Of a stretch of DNA of 64,000 nt, positions 34,574 to 43,254 are shown piece after piece. A program made the position numbers and the translations under genes. The notes below the pieces were generated by a model that saw nothing but the letters and a program-made list of their open reading frames with translations, did no database searches and had not been told where the DNA came from. Numbering within the stretch: position 1 is the first letter of the stretch; each line of letters begins with the position of its first letter. The stretch covers positions 248,001 through 312,000 of the forward strand of contig JAJVIM010000007.1 of NCBI GenBank assembly GCA_022071955.1, read 5' to 3'. The stretch is from Anaerolineae bacterium. GTDB taxonomy: Bacteria; Chloroflexota; Anaerolineae; 4572-78; J111.

Positions 34574-34626
34574 CTACCAGACAGGTGAACCGCGCCCGCA
34601 CCGTCGCTGCAACTTGGGCGCGGAGC

Positions 34627-37600
34627 CTACGGTTTAACTGTTACCCGGTGGATAGACCACCACCAACTGGTTGACCCGGTCTGCTCAATGCGGATATAAC
34701 GGGCGGACCGCACCCCAAAATTAACATCCAGCGCGGCAGTGTTGCCCTCGTTGCGAGCCACGTCGGCCCACTGGCTGCGATCGGTGGACAGGCGCACCAC
34801 GTAACCGCGCGGGTAATCGTTGGGCGAGTTCGCGCTATCGAGCGCCAGCCCACTCACCGGCCGCGTTTCATTCAGATCAATTTCAAACCACATCCCCGGC
34901 TGCTGGGCGGCCCGGCTGCTCCAGCGAGTGGCCGCGTCTCCATCGAGCGCCTGCAACAGGTTATCCGCCCCGGACAGCACATTGTTGTGGCTGGCGTTGA
35001 CCGTTGGCGGCAGTTTTTCGGCCGGGCTGGAAATCAACGAAACCCTGTGAATTGACCACCAGTACACCGCATCCCGGCCGGTCTGCTCAATGCGAACATA
35101 GCGGGCCGGCTGCGCCCCAAAACGGACATCGAGCGGGCGGTCATTTTGATTCGCCCGGGCCACCTCGCGCCATTGGCTGCGGTCGGTGGACAGGCTAACG
35201 GCGTAGCCGCGGGGATAATCCTGCGGCGAACCGGCGGTGTCCAACGCCACCCCGCTCACCAGTCGCATTTCATTCAACTCGATCTCAAACCACATCCCCG
35301 GCTGCTGCGGGGTGCGGCTGCTCCAGCGGGTGGCCGCGTTGCCATCGATGGCCTGCAACAGGTTATCGGCCCCGGACTGCACGCTGTTGTGGCTGGCCCG
35401 AAGGCTTAATTTGAGCGGCGTTTCAGGCGTGGGGACGGGCGGAACCGGCTTTGTCTCTTCGTCGCCGCTGCCGGAATCGCCGTTGTCCGCGGCAAACTTC
35501 ACCGCAACAGCGTAGATTGACCACCACCACTGCTCGGTCCGGCCGGTTTGCTCAATGTACAGGTAGCGCACCGGGCGCGGGCTGAAGGTGATATTCAGCG
35601 GGCCGGTGTTTGCCCCGTTGCGGGCCACCTCCTGCCAGTTGCTGCGGTCAGTTGCTACGCTGACGGTGTAACCGGCCGGGTAATCATTGGCCGAACCGGC
35701 GTTGTCCAGCGCCAACCCTCGCACCGAACGGATTTCATTCAAATCGATCTCAAACCACATGCCCGGCGTTTGCAGCGCCCGCGAACTCCAGCGGGTGGCG
35801 GGGTTATCGTCCAGCGCCTGAGCCACGTTGTCGGCCCCGGACAGCACGTTGTTGTGGCTGGCGCGGGCGGTAATCACGGCCCGGCCAGAAATTTTGATGT
35901 CGTGAATGGACCACCAAAAGGTGGGGTCGCTGCCGGTCTGTTCAATGCGGACATAGCGGGCCGGTCGCGGACTGAAAGTAACGTTGAGCGGCCCGTCGTT
36001 GAGCCGGTTTTCGGCCACGGTGGCCCAGTTTTGGCCATCGGACGAGAGTTTCAGCACAAAGCCGCGCGGGTAGTCGCGGGGGGAAGGATCGTTGATCAAC
36101 TGCACCTGGCCAACGGTTTGCACCGCGCCGAGATCAATCTGAAACCACATGCCCGGCGTTTGCAGCGCCCGCGAACTCCAGCGGGTGTAGGGGTTATTGT
36201 CGATGGCGTACTGCAAATTATCTTCGCCCTGCGAGCGGTTGTTGTGGCTGGCGCTGACGCTGAGCCGGGTTGGGGCCGGCGTTTCGGGCAGAGGTTGCGG
36301 GGGTTGCTGGGCCACGGCGTTAACCTCGATGTTGAGAGTGGCCACGCCCTGCCAGGCAAACCAGGTGACCAACTCCTCCACCACATCCCAGCGCACCTGG
36401 CAGCGGCCCGGCGTGCGCGGCGCATTGAGATTGCAGTTGAGCGTCACCGAATCGCCCGGCGGCACATCGTACGGCAGGCCGGTGCGGTTGTCGTCCCACA
36501 AAGATGGCGGCACCGCGGCCCCATCCGGCTGGTGCCAGTGGTAGCCCAACCGGATGGGGTTGGGGCCGGCGGCCGGCCAGGTGCGGTAGCTGGTGTTGCG
36601 CAGGGTTATTTGCACCGCGTTGGTTTGGCCGGCGACCATTGTGGCCGGCGTGTTGTGGCTGAGATATTCCACGCCGTAGGCCGGCCGGTTGGGCAGTTGG
36701 CCCTGCAAAATTTGCAGCCCGCCGCCGCTTCGCTCGCGGATGTTGCGCAGCACCCGCGGTTTGCTGCGGTTGATCACATCAGCCAACTGCTGCGCGGTGG
36801 GATCGTTAAGCGCCGGGTCGATGCGAAAACTCCAGTTGTTATCCTGCCCCGGCGGAGTCTGATGGTAGCGGCTGAGCAAAAGCCAGGCCACCACGTCGTC
36901 AAACCGGGCTTTGTCACTCAACGATTCAACATCGCCAAAGGGATTGCCGGAGCCAATCTCTGTGCCCGATACGTGTTTAAAGCCGCCCCACTGCCGCAGC
37001 GACTCGGCCTGTTGGTGCAGCAGATTGCGCTGGTCGCCGGGCAGCGTGGCCACATCCACCGAGTAGCCGTGCATGGCCGGCGTCAGGTTTTCGGGCCGGT
37101 CGTTGCCAAACAGCGCCAAATAATAGGCCAGATAATCGTGCTTCATATTGGCCGACAACGCCGGGCAAATAAAAGTGACATCCGGGCGCTGGCGGGCCAG
37201 TTTTTTCATAAAATTGCCCGTGGCCGGCGCAAACTGGTTGATGATGAATGTGCGCGGGTCGAGGTTGGGATCGCTCCACTGCCGTTCTTTGGCCAGATCG
37301 GGTTCGTTGCCCAGCGCAATTTTAAAAGGCACGGCCGGCAGCACGGTTTCCAAATAACGGATTATCTTGCCGATGGCCAACTCGTAGCGGGTGAGGCTGG
37401 TGGCGCTGAACGGATTAACATTGGCGCCGTTGTCCGGGCCATCGATGCGGATAATCAAAATCAGCCGGTCCTGGTAGCCCCGGTCGCGGATGGCCCGCAC
37501 CAGCCGCTGCAAATTCCAGGCGTGATTATCCACCAGCCCGTTGCGGTGCTGGCCGTACACATCGGTTTCAAAAATATCCGGGGCGCGGAGCTTGCCGTCA

Positions 37601-38949
37601 TCGGCGGTAGCCTTAACCTGATCCATCACACTGAGGCGGTTGCCGGGCTGAACCCGGCTTAGCACCTGCATCACCGCTTCGATGTTGGTGGCGGCGTTGG
37701 CGTCGGTTTCCGCGGAAATGCGGCAGTGAACGCCAAGGCAGCCGCTCAACGCGCCAGTGCGCTGGTGCGTTGCCAGCACCACGGAACGGAGCGAACCGTA
37801 CAGGTCTTTGCTTTGCTGCAATGCCTCCAAACTTTCAATTTCGGTTTGGCTGAGCGCGTGGCTGGAGCCGGCCAAAAGCTGCTGGGTAATGCGCCACAGA
37901 TCGGTTTTGGTACGAGGCTGGTTTTTCCAGCGCAGATCGGTTTCCATTTGCCGCTGGAGCGCCTGATCGCGGGTGCCAAACACAATGCTCTGCTCCAGAT
38001 AACGGGCATAGTTGAGCAGGCTGTCGAGCGGCACGGCGGCCTCGGCGGCAGTGGTGATGGCAAGTTCGCTGCCGGCGGCCAGTTGGCGATAGGCCTGATA
38101 GGCCGGTTTGGGCGTGCCACTGTGCGTAACCAGCCCAAAGGGATAGGCCATGCCATCGCTGTAGCAAAACCAGAAAAACCGGGCCACATCACCGCTGAAG
38201 TCTGCGCTGATGGTTTGGTAAAAGCGGCGCAGGTAATCGGCCTGGCCGGCGGGGTCCAGCGCATCGACGCCAACTTCAGTGAGCCACAGCGGCAACGGCG
38301 TCACCTGCCGGTAAGCGGCCAGCAGTTCGCCGATGGTCCCCGCGCCCCAGTTGGGGTTGGGCCAATCGGGATTGGGCCGCCGGCCGTAGGGATGGATGGC
38401 CACGGCATCGACGGGCGCGTTATTGCCCAACGCCCGGACAAGGTCGGCCAGCCAGGCCGGTTGGCCGGAAACCAGCCCGGCGGTGATCACAGGCAGGCCG
38501 GTGTTGACGGCTTTGATGGCCTGGCAGGTTTGCCGCAGAAACGGCGCGTAACGGTCCGGCGGCAGGCGGGGATCGGCGTTGCGCTGGAGCGCAAGCTGGT
38601 CGGGCGATTGCCACACCTGAAAAGCCGGCTGCCACGGGGCCAGCGCCGCGGCGATTGCGGCGGCGCGCCCGGCGAAAAGTTCAACGTAGGTGATCCATTC
38701 AGACAGGGGGGCGGCGGCAGGGGGCGGCGCGGGGCAGCTTTCGGCGGTTAGCACCAGCAGCGCGCCAATCCCGGCTTCGGTCAACGCCTCTGTGTACTGG
38801 CGATAAAATTGCAGGCTGTCGCGGCCGGGCCGGCTGCCAACGGCAGCGTCTTTAAACGTGAAGCGCACAAACTGCACCCCCAGCGCGCGCAATTCGGCCG
38901 GGGTTGGGTTGCCAGGCGGATTTCTGGGATCAACGTTGAGTCCAAACAT
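34627..38949 (-). CDS. Two-barrel glycoside-hydrolase-like protein with four F5/8 type C domains, no signal peptide
   Basis: A 1440-residue protein. Barrel 1 (about 1-300) looks like a GH39/GH5-type TIM barrel; the usual Asn-Glu-Pro acid/base site reads WQSPDQ (113-118), so that Glu is missing, while LTEVG (Glu 225) is kept. Barrel 2 (about 440-750) has both GNEP (Glu 549) and GTEIG (Glu 664). An Ig-like segment (about 770-900, AGQTNAVQITLRNTSYRTW) follows, then four discoidin/CBM32 domains (about 920-1440), each starting SASHNN or similar and containing RYVRIEQTG. The ATG follows GGGAGAT. The N-terminus MFGLNVDPRNPPG is no Sec signal, odd for a carbohydrate-active enzyme of this build. Confidence 0.78.
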   Translation of the reverse strand: MFGLNVDPRNPPGNPTPAELRALGVQFVRFTFKDAAVGSRPGRDSLQFYRQYTEALTEAGIGALLVLTAESCPAPPPAAAPLSEWITYVELFAGRAAAIAAALAPWQPAFQVWQSPDQLALQRNADPRLPPDRYAPFLRQTCQAIKAVNTGLPVITAGLVSGQPAWLADLVRALGNNAPVDAVAIHPYGRRPNPDWPNPNWGAGTIGELLAAYRQVTPLPLWLTEVGVDALDPAGQADYLRRFYQTISADFSGDVARFFWFCYSDGMAYPFGLVTHSGTPKPAYQAYRQLAAGSELAITTAAEAAVPLDSLLNYARYLEQSIVFGTRDQALQRQMETDLRWKNQPRTKTDLWRITQQLLAGSSHALSQTEIESLEALQQSKDLYGSLRSVVLATHQRTGALSGCLGVHCRISAETDANAATNIEAVMQVLSRVQPGNRLSVMDQVKATADDGKLRAPDIFETDVYGQHRNGLVDNHAWNLQRLVRAIRDRGYQDRLILIIRIDGPDNGANVNPFSATSLTRYELAIGKIIRYLETVLPAVPFKIALGNEPDLAKERQWSDPNLDPRTFIINQFAPATGNFMKKLARQRPDVTFICPALSANMKHDYLAYYLALFGNDRPENLTPAMHGYSVDVATLPGDQRNLLHQQAESLRQWGGFKHVSGTEIGSGNPFGDVESLSDKARFDDVVAWLLLSRYHQTPPGQDNNWSFRIDPALNDPTAQQLADVINRSKPRVLRNIRERSGGGLQILQGQLPNRPAYGVEYLSHNTPATMVAGQTNAVQITLRNTSYRTWPAAGPNPIRLGYHWHQPDGAAVPPSLWDDNRTGLPYDVPPGDSVTLNCNLNAPRTPGRCQVRWDVVEELVTWFAWQGVATLNIEVNAVAQQPPQPLPETPAPTRLSVSASHNNRSQGEDNLQYAIDNNPYTRWSSRALQTPGMWFQIDLGAVQTVGQVQLINDPSPRDYPRGFVLKLSSDGQNWATVAENRLNDGPLNVTFSPRPARYVRIEQTGSDPTFWWSIHDIKISGRAVITARASHNNVLSGADNVAQALDDNPATRWSSRALQTPGMWFEIDLNEIRSVRGLALDNAGSANDYPAGYTVSVATDRSNWQEVARNGANTGPLNITFSPRPVRYLYIEQTGRTEQWWWSIYAVAVKFAADNGDSGSGDEETKPVPPVPTPETPLKLSLRASHNSVQSGADNLLQAIDGNAATRWSSRTPQQPGMWFEIELNEMRLVSGVALDTAGSPQDYPRGYAVSLSTDRSQWREVARANQNDRPLDVRFGAQPARYVRIEQTGRDAVYWWSIHRVSLISSPAEKLPPTVNASHNNVLSGADNLLQALDGDAATRWSSRAAQQPGMWFEIDLNETRPVSGLALDSANSPNDYPRGYVVRLSTDRSQWADVARNEGNTAALDVNFGVRSARYIRIEQTGSTSWWWSIHRVTVKP
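34640..36250 (-). repeat. Four tandem ~400-bp units encoding discoidin domains
   Basis: Four coding units of about 380-420 bp encode the F5/8C domains. Stretches such as GGGATGTGGTTTGA (minus strand) and the RYVRIEQTG codons recur. Units two to four are more alike than unit one, indicating later duplication. Confidence 0.75.
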
Positions 38950-39630
38950 CAGCTATCTCCCGGAACTGGTAGGGTTTTAAAGATTGGGGCGTTGGGCGAG
39001 TTTGGGCCCAAACTCATTCAACGCCAATACTATTCAAAACGATGCGTCAAGCCGGGGCTCGAGTTGGCGGGGCTGATTGCGGATGAATTGCCGGTTCGGT
39101 ATTGTGCGGAAGGTGGGGGTACAACAACGGCAGGTAAAACCTGGCTATTGATTTTGCTGACACTTTAATTATAAAGCATTCACCTGAATTGTCCATCAGT
39201 TTGGCCGGTCGCTATCGCTGTTTGAGAAACGCAACGACGGTACGTCTCCGGTTTGTGCCGGCAATGTCGCTATTTTACTTGAAAAGTATATCGGCAAGGA
39301 GTATACTTAACCCCAGCTAATGCCTTACCTCACGCCAAAAAACAGAACAACTTCATACCCCATCGGTTAGCCCGAGCCTGGTGTGTTTCCACCCCTTTTC
39401 TTGTGCTGCCTTTTTAAAGCTCCCGCTTCAACACCCGCTTGTTAATCTGTCTGCAAATTGTCACGGTATTTAAGGCTGGTATACCGGCGCGCTGTTTTGA
39501 TTCCGCGCTGTAACTGCCTGCTTTTGGCCGGTTTGGTTAATAGGTTACTCAGGCGGACCGCCATCAATCGATGCCGGGCGGCCACGCTTATCTATCAAAA
39601 ATAGATTTTTTTAAGCGGAGGCAACAAAAT
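38950..39630. other. 681-bp divergent intergenic region
   Basis: It lies between the leftward glycosidase-like gene and the rightward oxidoreductase operon. It contains the palindrome at 38989-39024 and a second dyad, AAGTATA (39284-39290) with TATACTT (39302-39308). Short open frames lack ribosome sites. Presumably it holds both promoters; I cannot place them with confidence. Confidence 0.5.
38989..39024. promoter_or_regulatory. Large interrupted palindrome upstream of the glycosidase-like gene
   Basis: The centre GAGTTTGGGCCCAAACTC (38998-39015) is a perfect 18-bp palindrome; after three unpaired bases on each side, GCGTTG (38989-38994) pairs with CAACGC (39019-39024). It begins 40 bp upstream of the start codon at 38949, a good place for a repressor operator. 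Confidence 0.55.
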
Positions 39631-41655
39631 ATGAATGATCAGTGGAATCTGGCTAAAGGTATCACCGTTGGGATTGGAGGCGCGGCCGGCGACGGGCTGG
39701 ATAAAACCGGCGACACGCTGGCGCGGACTGCCGCCCGGTTGGGGCTGTACGTGTACGCTTTTAACAGCTATCAATCCATTATTCGGGGCGGGCACATCTG
39801 GCTGCGCATCCGCCTGAGCGAGCAAAAACGCCACAATCACGGCAACAATCTGCACGTGCTCATGGCCCTCAACGAAGACAGCCTGGAACGGCACGCCCGT
39901 ACCGTGGAGCCGGGCGGCATCATTTTTTACAACAGCGACAAGGTAAATTGCGATCCCATCCTGCTGCCGGAGGGCGTAACCTGCGTGGGGCTGCCGGTGG
40001 CCGAGCTGGCCAAACCCTTTGGCCGGCTGCTGCCGGTAATGCAGAACTCGATTATGCTGGGCGCGCTGCTCCACTGGCTCAATCTGGATTTTCAGGTAAC
40101 CAGAGAGGTGCTGGGCGATACCTTTAAGCACAAAGGGCCGGCGGTGGTAGACCAAAACCTGGGCATTGCCCAGGCCGGATTCGATTACGCCGCCCAACAT
40201 GTAACACCTTCTGCGCTGAACTGGCGCTACAGCCGCACCCGCCGCCCCTTTGTTACCGGCAACGAAGCCGTGGGCATGGGCGCGGTGGCTGCCGGCTTAA
40301 AGTTTTATGCGGCTTATCCTATGTCGCCGGCCAGCAGCCTGCTGCACTGGCTGGCCCCCCGCAGCGAAAAGCTGGGCGTTATGGTGAAGCAGGCCGAAGA
40401 TGAACTGGCCGTGGTCAACATGGCCATTGGTGCGGGGCTGGCCGGAGCGCGGGCTATGTGCGGCACCTCCGGCGGCGGGTTTGCCCTGATGACCGAAGCC
40501 ATAGGTATGGCCGGCATTATGGAATCGCCGGTGGTCATCCTCAATGTGCAGCGCGGCGGGCCATCTACCGGGCTGCCCACCCGCACCGAGCAGGGCGATC
40601 TCAACCAGGCCTTTGGCGCGTCGCAGGGCGATTTTCCGCGGGTGATTATGGCCGCCGCCAGCGTGACCGACGCCTACTATACCGCGGCTGAGGCCCACAA
40701 CCTGGCCGAAAAATTTCAGGTGCCGGTCATTATTCTGTCTGACCTGATGCTGGGCGAGCACCCCGAAACCATTGAACCCGACGCCTTTAAAGCCGATGTG
40801 CCCATTGAGCGCGGCAAACTGCTCACCGAAACCCCGGCGGGCTACAAGCGCTTTGAAATGACGCCGGACCATATTTCGGCGCGGGTTTTGCCCGGCACGC
40901 CGGGCGGTATGTACGTGGCCGCCAGCGACGACCACGACGAGGACGGCGTGCTGCTGAGCGATGAATTTACCAACGAGGCGGTGCGGCGCAAAATGCAGGA
41001 AAAACGCATGGCCAAATTAGAGGCCATTGTGCAAAGTTTAACCCCGCCCCGGCTTGAAGGGCCGGCGGACGCCGAGGTGACGCTGGTTGGCTGGGGTTCA
41101 ACCTGGGGGGCCATCCACGAGGCGGTCGAAGAGCTGGCCGAGGCCGGCATTAGCGCCAACCACCTGCACATCAAATATATTTTCCCGTTTCAGGTAGAGG
41201 CCGTAACCCGGCTGCTGGCCAAAAGCCGGCGGATTGTGGTGGTAGAAGTGAACAGCAGCGGCCAGTTTGCCCGCCATCTGCGGGCCGAAACCGGCATCAC
41301 CGCCGACGACACCGTGCTGGCCTACGCCGGCGAGCCGTTTAGCCCCGGCTTTATCGCCGCGGCGGTGCGCGATATTCTGGCCGGCGTTCCGCGCTCGCTG
41401 GATGTAACCCGGGCCGAAGCCGCCGAGATTGCCTATCACTTTATCCGGGTTAAGCTGGCCAACGAAGCCCGCCCGGCGGAGTTGCAGCAGGTATCGCTGC
41501 CAGCTTACAACGAGCCGGTGTGGCAGGTAAGCCTGGTTGGCCGCAAAGAAGGCGAACCGCGCGGCACGCTGCTGATTGGGGTGCAAACCGGCTCAACCTA
41601 TGCCTGGCAGGCCTACACCCCTGAAGCCGAGCTGGAATCATCGGTGAATGTGTGA
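39631..41655 (+). CDS. korA: 2-oxoacid:ferredoxin oxidoreductase, alpha subunit (fused gamma-alpha)
   Basis: A 674-residue subunit of a CoA-acylating 2-oxoacid:acceptor oxidoreductase. The N-terminal gamma-type domain (about 1-190) begins GITVGIGGAAGDGLDKTGDTLA; the alpha domain follows with TGNEAVGMGAVAAGLKFYAAYPMSPAS near 210, QAEDELAVVNMAIGAGLAGARA, and GGPSTGLPTRTEQGDL. Start 39631 is chosen for GCGGAGG upstream; an earlier ATG 60 bases before lacks one. With the beta subunit it oxidises a 2-oxoacid (2-oxoglutarate in the Kor class) to acyl-CoA plus CO2 and reduces ferredoxin, or runs in reverse. Exact substrate cannot be fixed from sequence by eye. Confidence 0.9.
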   Translation: MNDQWNLAKGITVGIGGAAGDGLDKTGDTLARTAARLGLYVYAFNSYQSIIRGGHIWLRIRLSEQKRHNHGNNLHVLMALNEDSLERHARTVEPGGIIFYNSDKVNCDPILLPEGVTCVGLPVAELAKPFGRLLPVMQNSIMLGALLHWLNLDFQVTREVLGDTFKHKGPAVVDQNLGIAQAGFDYAAQHVTPSALNWRYSRTRRPFVTGNEAVGMGAVAAGLKFYAAYPMSPASSLLHWLAPRSEKLGVMVKQAEDELAVVNMAIGAGLAGARAMCGTSGGGFALMTEAIGMAGIMESPVVILNVQRGGPSTGLPTRTEQGDLNQAFGASQGDFPRVIMAAASVTDAYYTAAEAHNLAEKFQVPVIILSDLMLGEHPETIEPDAFKADVPIERGKLLTETPAGYKRFEMTPDHISARVLPGTPGGMYVAASDDHDEDGVLLSDEFTNEAVRRKMQEKRMAKLEAIVQSLTPPRLEGPADAEVTLVGWGSTWGAIHEAVEELAEAGISANHLHIKYIFPFQVEAVTRLLAKSRRIVVVEVNSSGQFARHLRAETGITADDTVLAYAGEPFSPGFIAAAVRDILAGVPRSLDVTRAEAAEIAYHFIRVKLANEARPAELQQVSLPAYNEPVWQVSLVGRKEGEPRGTLLIGVQTGSTYAWQAYTPEAELESSVNV

Positions 41656-41678
41656 TTTTTCAAAGGAGAAAAACAATT

Positions 41679-42569
41679 ATGACCCCCACGCTGGCTAAAG
41701 AAGAACTCACCTTAACCATGTACGAAGGGCCGGTTTCGCCGGATTGGTGCCCCGGCTGCGGCGATTTTGGCGTGCTCAACGCCCTTAAAAAGGCGGCGCT
41801 GCAACTGGAACTGTTGCCGCATGAAATGATGGTTGTTTCCGGCATTGGCTGCTCCAGCAACCTGCCGGGCTATATCCACAGCTACGGCATCCACAGCCTG
41901 CACGGGCGCGCCCTGCCCGTCGCCACCGGCATTAAACTGGCCAACCAGGATTTGCACGTGGTTATCACCGGCGGCGATGGCGATGGCTACGGCATCGGCA
42001 TGGGCCATTTTATTCACGCCATGCGGCGCAACCTGGATTTAACCTACATTGTAATGGACAACCAGATTTACGGCCTGACCACCGGCCAGACATCGCCCAC
42101 CACCATGCAGGAAGTGCGCACCAAATCAACCCCGCGCGGCAACGCCGAACTGCCCATTAACCCGCTGGCGCTGGCCATTGTTAGCGGCGCAACCTACGTG
42201 GCCCGCGGCTTTTCCGGCAACACCCGCCAGCTCACCGACCTTTTTGCCGGGGCGCTGGCCCACCGGGGCTTTGCTCTGATTGACGTGTTTAGCCCGTGCG
42301 TTACCTACAACAAAATAAACACCTACCCCTGGTTCAAAGAGCGAGTGTATGACCTGGCCGAAGAAGAAGGTTACGACCCGGCCAACGCGCAGGCCGCGCT
42401 GGGCAAAGCCTTTGAATGGGGCCAACGCATCCCCACCGGCCTGCTTTACCACAGCCAGCAGCCCATCTACGAAGACAGCGAGCCGGTGCTGCAACGCGGC
42501 CCGCTGGTTAAACAATCGCTGGGCATCAGCCAGGCGCTACTCAACGAAATGCTGGCCGAAACCATGTAA
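41679..42569 (+). CDS. korB: 2-oxoacid:ferredoxin oxidoreductase, beta subunit
   Basis: A 296-residue thiamine-diphosphate and [4Fe-4S] subunit. WCPGCGDFG and GIGC, with SPCVTYN later, supply the four Cys usual in two-subunit enzymes. The ThDP motif is GGDGDGYGIGMGHF with MDNQIYGLTTGQ after it. The start at 41679 follows AAAGGAG; it lies 23 bases after the alpha-subunit stop. This is the catalytic partner of the preceding gene. There is no separate delta ferredoxin subunit in the window, as expected for the two-gene form. Confidence 0.92.
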   Translation: MTPTLAKEELTLTMYEGPVSPDWCPGCGDFGVLNALKKAALQLELLPHEMMVVSGIGCSSNLPGYIHSYGIHSLHGRALPVATGIKLANQDLHVVITGGDGDGYGIGMGHFIHAMRRNLDLTYIVMDNQIYGLTTGQTSPTTMQEVRTKSTPRGNAELPINPLALAIVSGATYVARGFSGNTRQLTDLFAGALAHRGFALIDVFSPCVTYNKINTYPWFKERVYDLAEEEGYDPANAQAALGKAFEWGQRIPTGLLYHSQQPIYEDSEPVLQRGPLVKQSLGISQALLNEMLAETM

Positions 42570-42726
42570 CCGCCGCCCTCCTTACCAATCGCAGCCGTCA
42601 TCAAATTGTGTTATACTTTTCACGAGGGGCGGTTAAACTGTTTGCTCCTGCGCAAACTAACGTTCAGCCCGCCTGCTTGCAATCCTGTCCTCACCAACCA
42701 ATAGCCAAGACCAAGGAGGGTCTATT

Positions 42727-43152
42727 ATGAACAAACAAACGTTAATTGACCATTTGAATGATGATCTGGCCGGAGAACTCGGCGCGATCATTCAATACAT
42801 CACTTACGCGGCCAAAGCCACCGGGCCATACCGGCCCCAACTGGCCCAGTTTTTTCTCACCGAAGTGGCCGACGAACAACTGCACGCCCAGTTTTTAGCC
42901 AACAAAATTGTGGCTTTGGGCGGCGAACCAACCACCACGCCCCGGCCCGTGCCGGAAGCTCACACCAACCGCGAAATGCTGGAGGCCGTGTTGGCCGCAG
43001 AACGGCAGGCGACGCGGGATTACACCAACCGGGCCAAAGAAGCCGAAGAGTACGGCGACAAGGGACTGGTGGTGCAGTTGGAAGATATGGTTCGGGATGA
43101 GTCCGGCCACTCGGAAGAGACAGAACGAATTTTGCGCGATTGGCCGTTCTGA
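42727..43152 (+). CDS. Ferritin-like di-iron protein
   Basis: A 141-residue four-helix-bundle protein of the ferritin-like/bacterioferritin superfamily. Di-iron ligands are placed as expected: Glu in LAGELGAIIQY (helix 1), ExxxEQLHAQF-type EVADEQLH (helix 2), Glu in AAERQATRDY (helix 3) and EDMVRDESGHSEE (helix 4). It lacks the Met that binds haem in Bfr only by eye, so haem binding is undecided. GGAGGGT precedes the ATG. It follows korB after 157 bp and ends before a strong terminator, and may protect the iron-sulfur oxidoreductase from iron/oxygen stress (inference). Confidence 0.85.
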   Translation: MNKQTLIDHLNDDLAGELGAIIQYITYAAKATGPYRPQLAQFFLTEVADEQLHAQFLANKIVALGGEPTTTPRPVPEAHTNREMLEAVLAAERQATRDYTNRAKEAEEYGDKGLVVQLEDMVRDESGHSEETERILRDWPF

Positions 43153-43174
43153 GAAATTAGCTGAGCCGCAAACC

Positions 43175-43215
43175 AAAACGGGGCGATTGGACCTATCCAA
43201 TCGCCCCGTTTTTTT
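43175..43215. terminator. Strong bidirectional terminator
   Basis: AAAACGGGGCGATTGG (43175-43190), loop ACCTAT, CCAATCGCCCCGTTTT (43197-43212) and a seven-T run. It lies between the ferritin-like gene and the convergent MprF-like gene and has A/T flanks on both sides. Confidence 0.85.
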
Positions 43216-43254
43216 AGAGTTACGCAGTTAGGGCCATTCTGAGCGAAGAATCTC

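Noticed and set aside
35548..37662. A 704-codon open frame on the strand opposite the glycosidase-like gene
   Set aside because: It mirrors the high-GC codon pattern of the real gene, has no ribosome site or recognisable domain, and its composition (His/Arg/Gly-rich) is typical of a shadow frame.
39571..39630. Upstream start of the oxidoreductase alpha subunit
   Set aside because: The added residues are not family-like and the internal ATG at 39631 has the good ribosome site.
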